Assembly: GCA_035462375.1 (NCBI GenBank)
Contig: DATHUJ010000105.1
Coordinates: forward strand, 1 to 27,917
Direction: 5' to 3'
Length of the DNA stretch: 27,917 nt
Source: DASTQL01 sp035462375
GTDB taxonomy: Bacteria; Actinomycetota; Actinomycetes; Jiangellales; Jiangellaceae
Positions 16,032-23,651 of this stretch are shown here, piece after piece; the first letter of the stretch is position 1; every line of letters starts with the position of its first letter. Made by a program: the position numbers and the translations under genes. Below the pieces are notes generated by a model. That model did not search any database and was not told the origin of the DNA. It saw only the letters and a program-made list of their open reading frames with translations.

Positions 16032-17050
16032 TGCTCCTGGTCCCCTGTCGGCAACGGACCGTCGGTCGTCCCGATGGCACCGTAGTGACCGGAACCTCCG
16101 TCCGCCTGCTCCTCCAACGCGTAGACGACAGCCACCCGACCGCTGGGGAGGGTGGCGACGTCGACGGTGGACACGAGGCCCGCGGCGTTGCCGTCGGCCC
16201 GGACCGCGGCGATCACGCCCGTCTCACCCGCCGACGAGGGCGGCCCGGCGACGACGGCGCCCGAACCGGCGGCGTCGAGCGCGGTGGCGAGCGTCACCAT
16301 GGCGGCGTTGCGGCGCTCGAGCTCGTCGTCGTCGAACGGCGGACCGGCGATCGCCACGGCGAGGTCCGCCTCGGGTGCCGGCTCACCCTCGACGCCGACG
16401 AGTCCCGCCTCGGCAAAGGCGGCGAGCACGGTCGCGGACGACCCGGCGCCCCCGTCGGTCCCGGGTGCCGGCTCCTCGGTGGGCTCGGTCCCGGGCTCGA
16501 CCCCCGAGTCCTCCTCCCCCACCGCCTCCTCCGCGGGGTCGAGGTCCTCCGCGGGGTCGAGCAGGGCCCCGGCGAGGACGGCGGCCCCGCGGTCGTAGCC
16601 GTCCCCCTCGGGCAGGGTGGTACCGGACGTCACCAGCTCGCTGGCGAGCGTGTCGAGGACCGGGGCGGAACCGGCGTCGGTCCAGGTGGCGTCGATGCTC
16701 ACCGTGGCGCCTACCGTGGCACCGGCGCCCGTGAGGGTGTCGCTGATCGCGGCGACCTGGTCGGCGTCCGCCCCGGGCATCGCCACCAGGACGACCCGGC
16801 GGTCGGCGAGCCGGCCCTCGATGAGCTCCGACGTCACCGCGCCGACGAAGGCGTCCCGGTAGTCGGCGGCTCCCTCGAGTGTCGCGATCTGGTCGCGCAG
16901 CTGCTGGTTCTCCTCGCGCAGGGCCGACGTCTGGTCGGTGAGCGTCTGGTCGACGCCGGCCTTGAGAGGTCCGGCCCCGAGCGCGATCCCAGCGGCCAGG
17001 GCGAAGAAGATCGCGATGATCGAGACGAGGTGGTAGCGGAAGTCGATCAC
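16028..17050 (-). CDS. MctB/SteB-like membrane protein (DUF3186, 'copper transporter')
   Basis: The 340-residue product starts with the family signature VIDFRYHLVSIIAIFFALAAG. A single TM segment lies at about residues 8-27, followed by a coiled-coil stretch (TSALREENQQLRDQIATLE, about 41-59) and a large extracytoplasmic domain. The M. tuberculosis homologue Rv1698 was described as an outer-membrane copper channel (MctB), while the corynebacterial homologue is SteB, a partner of SteA at the division ring. Adjacency to steA supports the SteB reading. Residues ~165-205 form an unusual acidic Pro/Glu/Asp-rich insert with an internal duplication. The GTG start at 17050 lies 1 bp after the steA stop; the gene overlaps the MraY-like gene by 4 bp. 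Confidence 0.9.
   Translation of the reverse strand: MIDFRYHLVSIIAIFFALAAGIALGAGPLKAGVDQTLTDQTSALREENQQLRDQIATLEGAADYRDAFVGAVTSELIEGRLADRRVVLVAMPGADADQVAAISDTLTGAGATVGATVSIDATWTDAGSAPVLDTLASELVTSGTTLPEGDGYDRGAAVLAGALLDPAEDLDPAEEAVGEEDSGVEPGTEPTEEPAPGTDGGAGSSATVLAAFAEAGLVGVEGEPAPEADLAVAIAGPPFDDDELERRNAAMVTLATALDAAGSGAVVAGPPSSAGETGVIAAVRADGNAAGLVSTVDVATLPSGRVAVVYALEEQADGGSGHYGAIGTTDGPLPTGDQEQ
16527..16562. repeat. 18-bp tandem duplication inside the steB-like gene
   Basis: An 18-bp unit beginning TCCTCCGCGGGGTCGAG occurs twice head to tail (16527-16544 and 16545-16562) with one mismatch. It encodes the repeated DPAED/DPAEE part of the acidic insert and keeps the frame. Confidence 0.85.
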
Positions 17051-17051
17051 G

Positions 17052-18251
17052 TCAGAACAGCCCTCGCAGCCAGAAGACGAAGCGGTCCCACCAGGACCCG
17101 AGGATGTCGAGGTAGGCCTGACCGGTCGGGGTCGCCGCGATCGCGACGGTCACGGCGAGCAGGCCGGCGACGACGAAGAGGACCACCGTCCAGGCGGGGA
17201 TGCGGCTCCGGTAGAGGCGGCTCACGCCCTTGGCGTCGATCAGCTTGCCCCCGACCCGGAGCCGGGTGAGGAACGTGCTGGCCATCCCCGACCGCCCCTT
17301 GTCGAGGAACTCCACGAGGGTGGCGTGGGTGCCCACGGCGACGATGAGGCTCGCCCCCTTGTCGTCGGCGAGCAGCATGGCGACGTCCTCGCTGGTCCCG
17401 GTCGCGGGGAAGGCGACACCGGGCAGCCCGAGGTGGTCGAGGCGCTCCAGACCCGGCGCCTGGCCGTCGCGGTACGCATGAACCACGAGCTCCGCCCCGC
17501 TGCGCAGCGCTTCGTCGGAGACGGAGTCGAAGTCGCCGACGATGAGATCGGGTCGGTACCCCACCTCGAGCAGGGCATCGGCGCCGCCGTCGACGCCGAT
17601 GAGCAGCGGCCGGTACTCCCGGATGTAGGGCCGCAGTGCCGCCAGGTCCTCCTTGTAGTCGTAGCCGCGCACGACGATGAGGACGTGCCGCCCTTCGATC
17701 TCGGTCTCGATGTCCGGCACGCCGACGCCGTCGAGGAGCAGCTCGCGCTCACGACGCAGGTACTCCATCGTGTTGGCCGCGAAGCTCTCGAGCTGGACGG
17801 ACAGGCCGGCACGTGCCTCCTCCATCAGCGCCGCGATCGACTCGGGAGTCTGGACCGTCCCGTGCCCGACCGGCACCGGCTCGCCGTGACCGTCGCGGTA
17901 GATGACCGAGCCCTCCAACCGCAGGGTCTCGCCCTCGCGGACCCGGCTGGTCAGCTCGTCACCGACGTCGTCGACGAGCGGGATGCCGGCGTCGAGGAGG
18001 ATCCCCGGTCCGAGGTTGGGGTATCGCCCGCTCACTGAGGGCTGGACGTTCACCACCGCACCGGCCTCGCAGGCCACGAGCGCCTCGGCGCTGACGCGGT
18101 CGATGTCGACGTGGTCGATGACGGCGATCTCGCCGGGACGGAGGCGCTTCGTGAGGTTCTTGGTCCGCTTGTCGACCCGGACCACGCCACGCACGCCGGG
18201 CAGGTCCTCGGACCTGCGGCGTCGTGGAACCGGGAACTTCACCGGCCGCAT
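17052..18251 (-). CDS. steA: SteA, cytokinetic-ring protein with thiamine-pyrophosphokinase-like fold
   Basis: SteA with SteB localises to the division septum in corynebacteria and affects cell-wall splitting. The 399-residue product has the N-terminal signature VRVDKRTKNLTKRLRPGEIAVIDH (split around residues 24-47). A central domain like thiamine pyrophosphokinase follows, with DGGADALLEVGYRPDLIVGDFDS (DGGAD at 221-225, GDFDS at 239-243). One TM segment lies at about 352-373, with a short tail after it. The ATG at 18251 (MRPVKFPVP) is chosen because it gives the usual distance to the signature; a GTG at 18275 would add eight basic residues. It follows recN by a 63-bp gap. Corresponds to Rv1697. 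Confidence 0.93.
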   Translation of the reverse strand: MRPVKFPVPRRRRSEDLPGVRGVVRVDKRTKNLTKRLRPGEIAVIDHVDIDRVSAEALVACEAGAVVNVQPSVSGRYPNLGPGILLDAGIPLVDDVGDELTSRVREGETLRLEGSVIYRDGHGEPVPVGHGTVQTPESIAALMEEARAGLSVQLESFAANTMEYLRRERELLLDGVGVPDIETEIEGRHVLIVVRGYDYKEDLAALRPYIREYRPLLIGVDGGADALLEVGYRPDLIVGDFDSVSDEALRSGAELVVHAYRDGQAPGLERLDHLGLPGVAFPATGTSEDVAMLLADDKGASLIVAVGTHATLVEFLDKGRSGMASTFLTRLRVGGKLIDAKGVSRLYRSRIPAWTVVLFVVAGLLAVTVAIAATPTGQAYLDILGSWWDRFVFWLRGLF

Positions 18252-18314
18252 CCTGCCACGTCTTGCACGCGCCACCCGCGTCCGCTGCCGCGTGCCGCCA
18301 CCCGCGAGGTCGCC

Positions 18315-20057
18315 TCAGCCACCACCGGCCGCGAAGCGGCTGGCCGCTGCCGTGGCGAGCAGCTCCTCGGCGTGCGCCTCGGCGGTCGCCGAGCCCTCGA
18401 GACCCGCCAGCATCCGGGACAGCTCCCGCACCCGACCGGCGTCGTCGAGCGGGCGCACACCCGAGCTGGTGATGCTGCCGTCGTCGCTCTTGACCACGAG
18501 CAGGTGGCGGTCGGCGAAGGCGGCCACCTGCGGCAGGTGCGTCACGACGAGCACCTGGGCCGTGCGGGCCAGCCGGGCCAGCCGGCGCCCGAGCTCGACC
18601 GCAGCCCGGCCCCCCACACCGGCGTCCACCTCGTCGAAGACGAACGTCGGCACCGGGTCGGCGCCGCCGAGCACGACCTCGAGGGCGAGCATGAGGCGGG
18701 ACAGCTCGCCCCCGGAGGCGCTCCGGTCGAGGGTCCGCGCCGGTGCGGCCGCGTGCGACGAGAACAGCAGCTCGACCTCGTCGACGCCGGTGGGCCCGAA
18801 CGCGACGGGCTCGCCGGCCACGACCAGCCCGTCCAGGTCGGGGCGTCGACGCACCGCGACCTCCAGCCGGGAGTGCGGCATGGCCAGGGCGGACAGCTCG
18901 GCGGTCACCTCCCGGCCCAGGGACCCGGCCGCCGCCGCGCGGGCGGCGGACAGCCGGCCGGCCAGGTCGGCGAGCTCGTCCAGGAGGCCGGCTCGCTCGG
19001 CCAGCAGCGCCTCGGCCCGCGGGCCGTCGTCCTCCAGCTCCACCAGCCGGCGGGAGGAGCGGTCGGCCCAGGCGAGCACCTCGTCCACCGTGTCGCCGTA
19101 CTTGCGCGTGAGCGTCGTCAGCGCGGCGCGACGCTGCTGGACCTCGGCCAGGCGCAGCGGGTCGGTGTCGACGCCCGCGGCGTACGACGCGAGCTCGGCG
19201 GCCACGTCGTCGAGCAGGTAGGACACCTCGGCGAGCCGGTCGGCGAGCTGCGCCAAGGGCTCGTCGTGCTCGCGCTGCAGCTCGAGCGCCCGGCGTGCCG
19301 TGGCGAGGAGCCCGCCCACGTCGGCCGCGGAGGCGTCGTCGGAGGTGAGCACCTGATGGGCGGTGACTGCAGCCTCGCGGAGCGCGTCGGCGTGAGCCAG
19401 CCGGTCGTCCTCGGCGGCCAGGGCCGTGTCCTCCCCGGGCTGGGGGTCCGCAGCCGCCACCTCGGCCAGCCCGAAGCGGAGCAGGTCCGCCTCCCGGGCA
19501 CGCTCGCGGGCACGCCCGGTGAGCTCGGCCAGCTCCTCGTCCAGCCGGCGCAGGCGCAGGTAGCGCTCCGCGTACCGCTGCGCCGGGTCCGAGACGGCGG
19601 CACCGGCGAAGCGGTCGAGCGCCTCCCGTTGGCGTGCCGGGCGCAGCAGGCCAAGCTGGTCGCTCTGCCCGTGGACCGCCACGAGATCTTCGGCGAGCTC
19701 GGCGAGAACACCGACCGGCACGGCGCGCCCGCCGACATGAGCTCGAGAGCGCCCCTCGGCGGCGACGGTCCGGGCAAGGATGAGGGTGCCGTCGTCGAGC
19801 TCGGCACCTGCCTCGGTCGCGCGGGCGAGCGCTGCGGACCCCGGTCGCGGGGACACCCGTCCCTCGACGAGCGCTCGCGCCGTACCCGTCCGCACGGCCC
19901 CCGGGTCGGCTCGCCCCCCGAGCAGCAGGCCGAGGCCGGTGAGCACCATCGTCTTGCCCGCCCCGGTCTCTCCGGTCAGCACGGTGAACCCGGGACCCAG
20001 CACGAGCTCAGCGTCGTCGATCACGCCGAGCCCGCGGATCCGGATCTCCTCCAGCAC
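18315..20057 (-). CDS. recN: DNA repair protein RecN
   Basis: RecN is an SMC-like ATPase acting early in double-strand break repair. The 580-residue product has Walker A GETGAGKT (residues 29-36), a long central region rich in Ala, Glu, Leu and Arg that reads as coiled coil (about 150-370), the ABC signature SGGELSR (448-454), and Walker B with FDEVDAGVGG (474-483) followed by VVTHLPQVA. Length and motif order are normal. The GTG start at 20057 lies 10 bp after the nadK stop. I did not see a clear actinobacterial LexA box (TCGAAC-N4-GTTCGA) directly upstream; the gene is probably read with nadK and tlyA. Confidence 0.96.
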   Translation of the reverse strand: MLEEIRIRGLGVIDDAELVLGPGFTVLTGETGAGKTMVLTGLGLLLGGRADPGAVRTGTARALVEGRVSPRPGSAALARATEAGAELDDGTLILARTVAAEGRSRAHVGGRAVPVGVLAELAEDLVAVHGQSDQLGLLRPARQREALDRFAGAAVSDPAQRYAERYLRLRRLDEELAELTGRARERAREADLLRFGLAEVAAADPQPGEDTALAAEDDRLAHADALREAAVTAHQVLTSDDASAADVGGLLATARRALELQREHDEPLAQLADRLAEVSYLLDDVAAELASYAAGVDTDPLRLAEVQQRRAALTTLTRKYGDTVDEVLAWADRSSRRLVELEDDGPRAEALLAERAGLLDELADLAGRLSAARAAAAGSLGREVTAELSALAMPHSRLEVAVRRRPDLDGLVVAGEPVAFGPTGVDEVELLFSSHAAAPARTLDRSASGGELSRLMLALEVVLGGADPVPTFVFDEVDAGVGGRAAVELGRRLARLARTAQVLVVTHLPQVAAFADRHLLVVKSDDGSITSSGVRPLDDAGRVRELSRMLAGLEGSATAEAHAEELLATAAASRFAAGGG

Positions 20058-20067
20058 GCCGGTGAGC

Positions 20068-21021
20068 CTACGCGGGGGTGTCTGTGTCCCCTCCGTAGCG
20101 GGCGCCGCGCCAGCCCTCGACGGGGAGAGCGAACTTGGCGACCAGACGGTCGGTGAACGGCGGCCGATGAAGGCGTGCCAAGCGGACCGGCAGGGCCCCC
20201 CGCCGGAGCTCGACGCGGGCCCCGGGGGGCAGGTCGACCGTCCGGCGACCGTCGCACCACATCACACCGCCGGGCTTGCGGGCCCCGACGTCGACAGCCA
20301 CGACCGAGTCGGGAGACACGACCAGCGGTCGGGCGAAGAGGGCGTGCGCGCTGATCGGCACGACCAACAGCGCCTCCACCTCGGGCCACACGACGGGTCC
20401 GCCCGCACTGAACGCGTAGGCCGTGGACCCGGTCGGCGTCGCCACGACGACGCCGTCGCAGCCCCACCGGGAGAGCGGATGACCGTCGACACCGACGACC
20501 AGCTCCAGCATGCGCTCCCGGGCCGCCTTCTCGAGGGAGACCTCGTTGACGGCCCACCCGGCGGCGACTGGCTCGCCGTCCCGGTGCACCGCGACGTCGA
20601 CGGTCAGGCGTTCCTCGACCTCGTAGGAGCGGCGGACGACGTGGTCCACGGTGTAGGACAGCGCGTCCCGCTCGGCCTCCGCGAGGAATCCCACGTGCCC
20701 CAGGTTCACGCCCAGCACCGGAGTACCGGTGGGGCGGGCGACCTCGGCTCCCCGCAGGATCGTCCCGTCCCCGCCGAGGACCACGACGAGCTCGCAGCCC
20801 TCGGCCGCACCGGGGCCGGCCTCGACCGGACGTGCTCCCGCCCCTGGCAGTCCCTCGGCCTCCTCGGCCAGCACGCGCACCGCGATCCCCGCCTCGGTGA
20901 GGAGGGCGACGGTCTCGTGAGCCGCTGCCCGGGCCTCCGGGCGACCGGTGTGCGTGACCAGGAGGACCGAGCGCCCCCCCGCAGGTGGCCGGCCCCTGCG
21001 GTCAGGGTCCGCGACGGTCAC
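20068..21021 (-). CDS. nadK: NAD kinase
   Basis: NadK phosphorylates NAD+ to NADP+. The 317-residue product contains the diagnostic GGDGT motif (residues 83-87, VVLGGDGTILRGAE), the NEVSLEK segment that contacts substrate, and DGVVVATPTGSTAYAFSAGG. The frame is open upstream to 21090, but the GTG at 21021 overlaps the tlyA stop by 4 bp and gives a normal length. The first ~16 residues are polar and probably flexible. The tlyA-nadK-recN order is a well-known actinobacterial and Firmicute cluster (Rv1694-Rv1696). Confidence 0.96.
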   Translation of the reverse strand: MTVADPDRRGRPPAGGRSVLLVTHTGRPEARAAAHETVALLTEAGIAVRVLAEEAEGLPGAGARPVEAGPGAAEGCELVVVLGGDGTILRGAEVARPTGTPVLGVNLGHVGFLAEAERDALSYTVDHVVRRSYEVEERLTVDVAVHRDGEPVAAGWAVNEVSLEKAARERMLELVVGVDGHPLSRWGCDGVVVATPTGSTAYAFSAGGPVVWPEVEALLVVPISAHALFARPLVVSPDSVVAVDVGARKPGGVMWCDGRRTVDLPPGARVELRRGALPVRLARLHRPPFTDRLVAKFALPVEGWRGARYGGDTDTPA

Positions 21022-21824
21022 TGCGGCCCCTCCTGCACGGCTCGGTCGACCCGGTGGGGATCCGGGGGCGGCGCCCCGCGGCGCAACCACAAGAAGTACT
21101 CCACGTTGCCGGACGGCCCGGGCAGCGGGCTGGCGACCACCCCGGCCGTGCCCAACCCGAGTGCCGCCGCACCGGTCGCGACGTCCAGCACGGCGCCGCG
21201 GCGGAGTGCCGCCTCTCGCACCACGCCACCCCGACCGACCCGGCCCTTGCCCACCTCGAACTGCGGCTTGACGAGGAGGACCAGGTCGGCGGTGGCAGCA
21301 GCAACTCCCGCGAGTGCCGGGAGCACCACCTGGAGGCTGATGAACGAGAGGTCACCGACGACCAGGTCGACCCGTCCCCCCACGGACTCGGGCTTCAGGT
21401 CGCGGACGTTCGTACGCTCGAGCACCGTCACCCGTGGGTCCGACCGCAGCGCCCAGGCCAGCTGGCCGTAGCCCACGTCGACGGCGACCACCTCCGATGC
21501 ACCGCGCCGCAGGAGCACGTCCGTGAAACCACCGGTGGACGCACCGGCGTCGAGGCACCGGCGTCCCGCGACGACCAGTCCGCCGGAGTGGAACGTGTCC
21601 AGGGCGCCCGCGAGCTTGGTGCCGCCCCGGGACACGTAGTCGGGGCCGGACTCCGCGGCGGTGACGAGGATGGCGGCAGCGGGATCCACGGACGTTGCCG
21701 GCTTGGTCGCGGGACTCCCGGCCACCCTGACCCGGCCGGCCCCGACCAGCTCGGCGGCGTGTTCGCGCGAGCGGGCCAGACCGCGCCGGACCAGCTCCAC
21801 GTCGAGTCGGCGGCGCGACGCCAC
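21018..21824 (-). CDS. tlyA: rRNA 2'-O-methyltransferase TlyA
   Basis: TlyA methylates ribose 2'-OH in 16S and 23S rRNA; loss gives capreomycin resistance in mycobacteria. From the GTG at 21824 the product is 268 residues, matching the M. tuberculosis protein. An N-terminal S4-like RNA-binding domain (RRRLDVELVRRGLARSREHA) is followed by an FtsJ/RrmJ-type methyltransferase. Its SAM loop is LDAGASTGGFTDVLLRRGA (DAGAS at 92-96). Putative catalytic-tetrad residues are Lys70 (SRGGTKL), Asp158 (VVGDLSF) and Lys186 (LVKPQFE). The start lies 4 bp after the stop of the 49-aa gene; the frame further upstream (to 21959) is a shadow of that gene. Its stop overlaps nadK by 4 bp. Confidence 0.95.
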   Translation of the reverse strand: MASRRRLDVELVRRGLARSREHAAELVGAGRVRVAGSPATKPATSVDPAAAILVTAAESGPDYVSRGGTKLAGALDTFHSGGLVVAGRRCLDAGASTGGFTDVLLRRGASEVVAVDVGYGQLAWALRSDPRVTVLERTNVRDLKPESVGGRVDLVVGDLSFISLQVVLPALAGVAAATADLVLLVKPQFEVGKGRVGRGGVVREAALRRGAVLDVATGAAALGLGTAGVVASPLPGPSGNVEYFLWLRRGAPPPDPHRVDRAVQEGPQ

Positions 21825-21828
21825 CGGC

Positions 21829-21978
21829 TCACCCGTCCGGTCCGGGCGGCGCGGCCAGCACGTCCTGAAGGGCTCGGTGGACCTCGTCGTAGACGGCCGG
21901 GTGCTCGCCCACCGGGAGGTCGTCCAGCTCCTGGAGGCGGGCGAGCGCGGCCACGACACGGGCGTCGTCGGTGCTCAT
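21829..21978 (-). CDS. Small conserved-position protein, 49 aa (Rv1693-like by position)
   Basis: A short gene that fills the gap between the phasin-like gene and tlyA. ATG at 21978 overlaps the upstream stop as ATGA, and the TGA at 21829 lies 4 bp before the tlyA start. The product begins MSTDDARVVAALARLQELDD and ends PPGPDG. It is acidic, with one predicted helix rich in Leu, Ala, Glu and Asp, no Cys and no membrane segment. Its position matches the small conserved hypothetical Rv1693, next to tlyA in M. tuberculosis, but I cannot confirm homology from sequence memory. Length, tight packing and lack of any competing frame argue it is real. Confidence 0.7.
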   Translation of the reverse strand: MSTDDARVVAALARLQELDDLPVGEHPAVYDEVHRALQDVLAAPPGPDG

Positions 21979-22508
21979 GCGCCGGTGACCGGTCGGTCGG
22001 TCATGGGCGGCTCCGTCCCGGTCCGCTTGGCCGCGGCCTGCTTGGTGCCGGTCTTCGCGGGGGCGGCCCGCTTGGTGCCCGTGGTGGCCGCGGCCCGCTT
22101 GGTGCCGGTCTTCGCGGGGGCGGCCCGCATGGTGCCCGTGGTGGCCGCAGCCCGCTTGGTGCCGGTCTTCGCGGGGGCGGCCCGCGTGGTGCCCGTCGTG
22201 GTGGCGGCAACCCGCTCCAGCCGGTCGACCCGTTCGGACAGCGCAGTCAGGTCGGCCTCGCGCACCAGGCCCAGCGCGTCGGTCGCCCGCAGGACCTCGC
22301 CTCGCACCAGCTGTTCGAGCAGCTCGCGATTGGAGCGGGCCGTGGCCAGGAGGTCGTCGGCCAGCTGCTGCACCTGACGCGGCACCGGGCCCCCGGCCTG
22401 CACCGGCGCCTGCGAGAGCAGGGCCCGCGCGGTTTCGAGCGCTCTTCGTCGCGACACCTCGGTCAGTCCGCTGGCCAGGGCCACGTAGCCGCGCAAGGCC
22501 TCCAGCAT
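21975..22508 (-). CDS. Phasin-like protein with basic Ala/Lys/Thr repeat tail
   Basis: A 177-residue protein in two parts. Residues 1-~100 are helical and coiled-coil-like (LRGYVALASGLTEVSRRRALETA, then VQQLADDLLATARSNRELLEQLV, then LTALSERVDRLERV) and recall actinobacterial phasin-like proteins. Residues ~101-170 are low-complexity, made of a 19-residue unit of the type AAATTGTKRAAPAKTGTKR repeated about three times, strongly basic and like the histone-H1-type tail of PhaF. Such a tail could bind DNA. AAGGAGG (plus 22515-22521) lies 6 nt before the ATG at 22508, the strongest ribosome binding site I saw in the window. The stop overlaps the 49-aa gene as ATGA. PHA-granule binding is only an inference; no PHA synthase gene is in view. 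Confidence 0.8.
   Translation of the reverse strand: MLEALRGYVALASGLTEVSRRRALETARALLSQAPVQAGGPVPRQVQQLADDLLATARSNRELLEQLVRGEVLRATDALGLVREADLTALSERVDRLERVAATTTGTTRAAPAKTGTKRAAATTGTMRAAPAKTGTKRAAATTGTKRAAPAKTGTKQAAAKRTGTEPPMTDRPVTGA
22041..22211. repeat. Three tandem 57-bp repeats in the phasin-like gene
   Basis: The plus-strand motif CTTGGTGCCGGTCTTCGCGG begins at 22041, 22098 and 22155, exactly 57 bp apart. The first two units are nearly identical over their full length; the third diverges and is 3 nt longer at its far end. Because 57 is a multiple of 3, copy-number changes would keep the reading frame. Confidence 0.92.
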
Positions 22509-22535
22509 GGTGCGCCTCCTTCGTCGTCGCTCACG

Positions 22536-23585
22536 CTAGTACCCTGCGCGGGCTAGAGCGTCCGCGACACCGTCGACGGCGCCCGGGTCGATTTCGGCCC
22601 ACATCGCTCCGCAGGCGGCACGCAGCGCGTCCAACGGGTCGCGGCCGGCTTCGTCACCGCCGCTGGCCTCGTCACCCGCCTGCTCCAGCCGGAGCCGGCC
22701 GGATTCCACCGAGGCGGTCCAGGACCCGCGTCGGTCGGCACCGGCCGCCACGCCGAGGCCGCGAGCGGCCCGGGCCAGGCCCCGTAGGTCCTCGCTGACG
22801 AAGGTCGGGCGCCGTGGGGGTGGGGCGCGGACGAGATCGACGGACGTGGTGACGCCGGTGAGCACGAGCAGGCTGTCGACGCCGGCCCTGGTGGCGCCCT
22901 CCACGTCCGTGTCGAGGCGGTCTCCTACCACGAGCGGCCGGCGTGACCGGGTCCTGATCATCGCCTCCCGGTGCATCGGCGGCTCCGGTTTGCCCGCCAC
23001 GACCGGTTCCCGGCCGGTGGCCGCGCGCAGGACACCGACCAGGGTCCCGTTGCCCGGGGCCGGCCCGCGGGGCGTCGGGATCGTCAGGTCGGTGTTCGAC
23101 GCCACCCACGGGACTCCGGCGGCGAGCGCGTAGGCGCCTTCGGCGAGATCGCGCCAGCCGACATCCGGGTGGTACCCCTGGGCCACCGCGGCGGGCGACT
23201 CGGTCGCCGAGCGGACCGGAACCAGGCCTTGCTCCCGCAGGGCGGCCTCCAGGCCGGGGCCACCGACGACGAGGACAGCCGAGCCGGGCGGCACCTGCTC
23301 GGCCACCACGCGTGCGGCAGCCTGGGCCGAGGTGACGACCTCCTCCGCATGTGCCGGAACGCCGAGTGAGGCGAGGTGCTCGGCGACCGCCGCGGGCGGC
23401 CGGGACGCGTTGTTGGTCACGAAGGCGAGGCGCATCCCCCGGCCCCGCGCCTGGGCCAGTGCCCGCCCCGCGTGGCCGACGGCGTCGTCGCCGACGTAGA
23501 CGACGCCGTCGAGGTCCAGCAGTGCCACGTCGTAGAGGTCCCACAACGGCCGGTCCTGGTCCGCCTGCCCGTCGCTGGGGTGCAC
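22536..23585 (-). CDS. HAD-superfamily phosphatase, NagD-like subfamily IIA
   Basis: The 349-residue product has all HAD motifs: motif I ALLDLDGVVYVGD with nucleophile Asp24 and Asp26, motif II FVTNNASRP (about 55-63), Lys199 in VAGKPEP, and motif III VVGDRLDTDVEGA (Asp222, Asp227). The large cap between motifs II and III fits subfamily IIA (NagD/pNPPase-like), which dephosphorylates small sugar or nucleotide phosphates. A C-terminal extension of about 75 residues beyond the HAD core is present and of unknown role. The GTG at 23585 is the nearest start before motif I, with CAGGA about 8 nt upstream. The frame remains open far upstream on the strand opposite the DUF1015 gene, which I treat as non-coding. 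Corresponds to Rv1692. Confidence 0.92.
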   Translation of the reverse strand: MHPSDGQADQDRPLWDLYDVALLDLDGVVYVGDDAVGHAGRALAQARGRGMRLAFVTNNASRPPAAVAEHLASLGVPAHAEEVVTSAQAAARVVAEQVPPGSAVLVVGGPGLEAALREQGLVPVRSATESPAAVAQGYHPDVGWRDLAEGAYALAAGVPWVASNTDLTIPTPRGPAPGNGTLVGVLRAATGREPVVAGKPEPPMHREAMIRTRSRRPLVVGDRLDTDVEGATRAGVDSLLVLTGVTTSVDLVRAPPPRRPTFVSEDLRGLARAARGLGVAAGADRRGSWTASVESGRLRLEQAGDEASGGDEAGRDPLDALRAACGAMWAEIDPGAVDGVADALARAGY

Positions 23586-23638
23586 GGGGACGATCCTGCC
23601 CTGCCCGCACCGGTCGCGGGGCGTCGCCCCCCGCGCCG

Positions 23639-23644
23639 TACGAT
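23639..23644 (+). promoter_or_regulatory. -10 element for a leaderless DUF1015 mRNA
   Basis: TACGAT at 23639-23644 fits TAnnnT and lies 7 nt before the ATG at 23652. This is the usual -10 to start-codon distance when transcription begins at the A of ATG, as in many actinobacterial leaderless genes. No good -35 is visible. No Shine-Dalgarno precedes the ATG, which agrees. Confidence 0.5.
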
Positions 23645-23651
23645 GCCGCGG

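Noticed and set aside
18270..18306. Direct repeat CGCCACCCGCG at 18270-18280 and 18296-18306 between recN and steA
   Set aside because: Eleven GC-only-like bases in very GC-rich DNA with no symmetry or promoter context; chance is a sufficient explanation.
18111..20156. 681-codon plus-strand open frame opposite recN
   Set aside because: It mirrors recN codon by codon, has no domain, and recN has intact Walker and signature motifs.
22041..22211. Regular repeats considered as a CRISPR array
   Set aside because: Repeats are contiguous without spacers, in frame, and encode a low-complexity protein tail.
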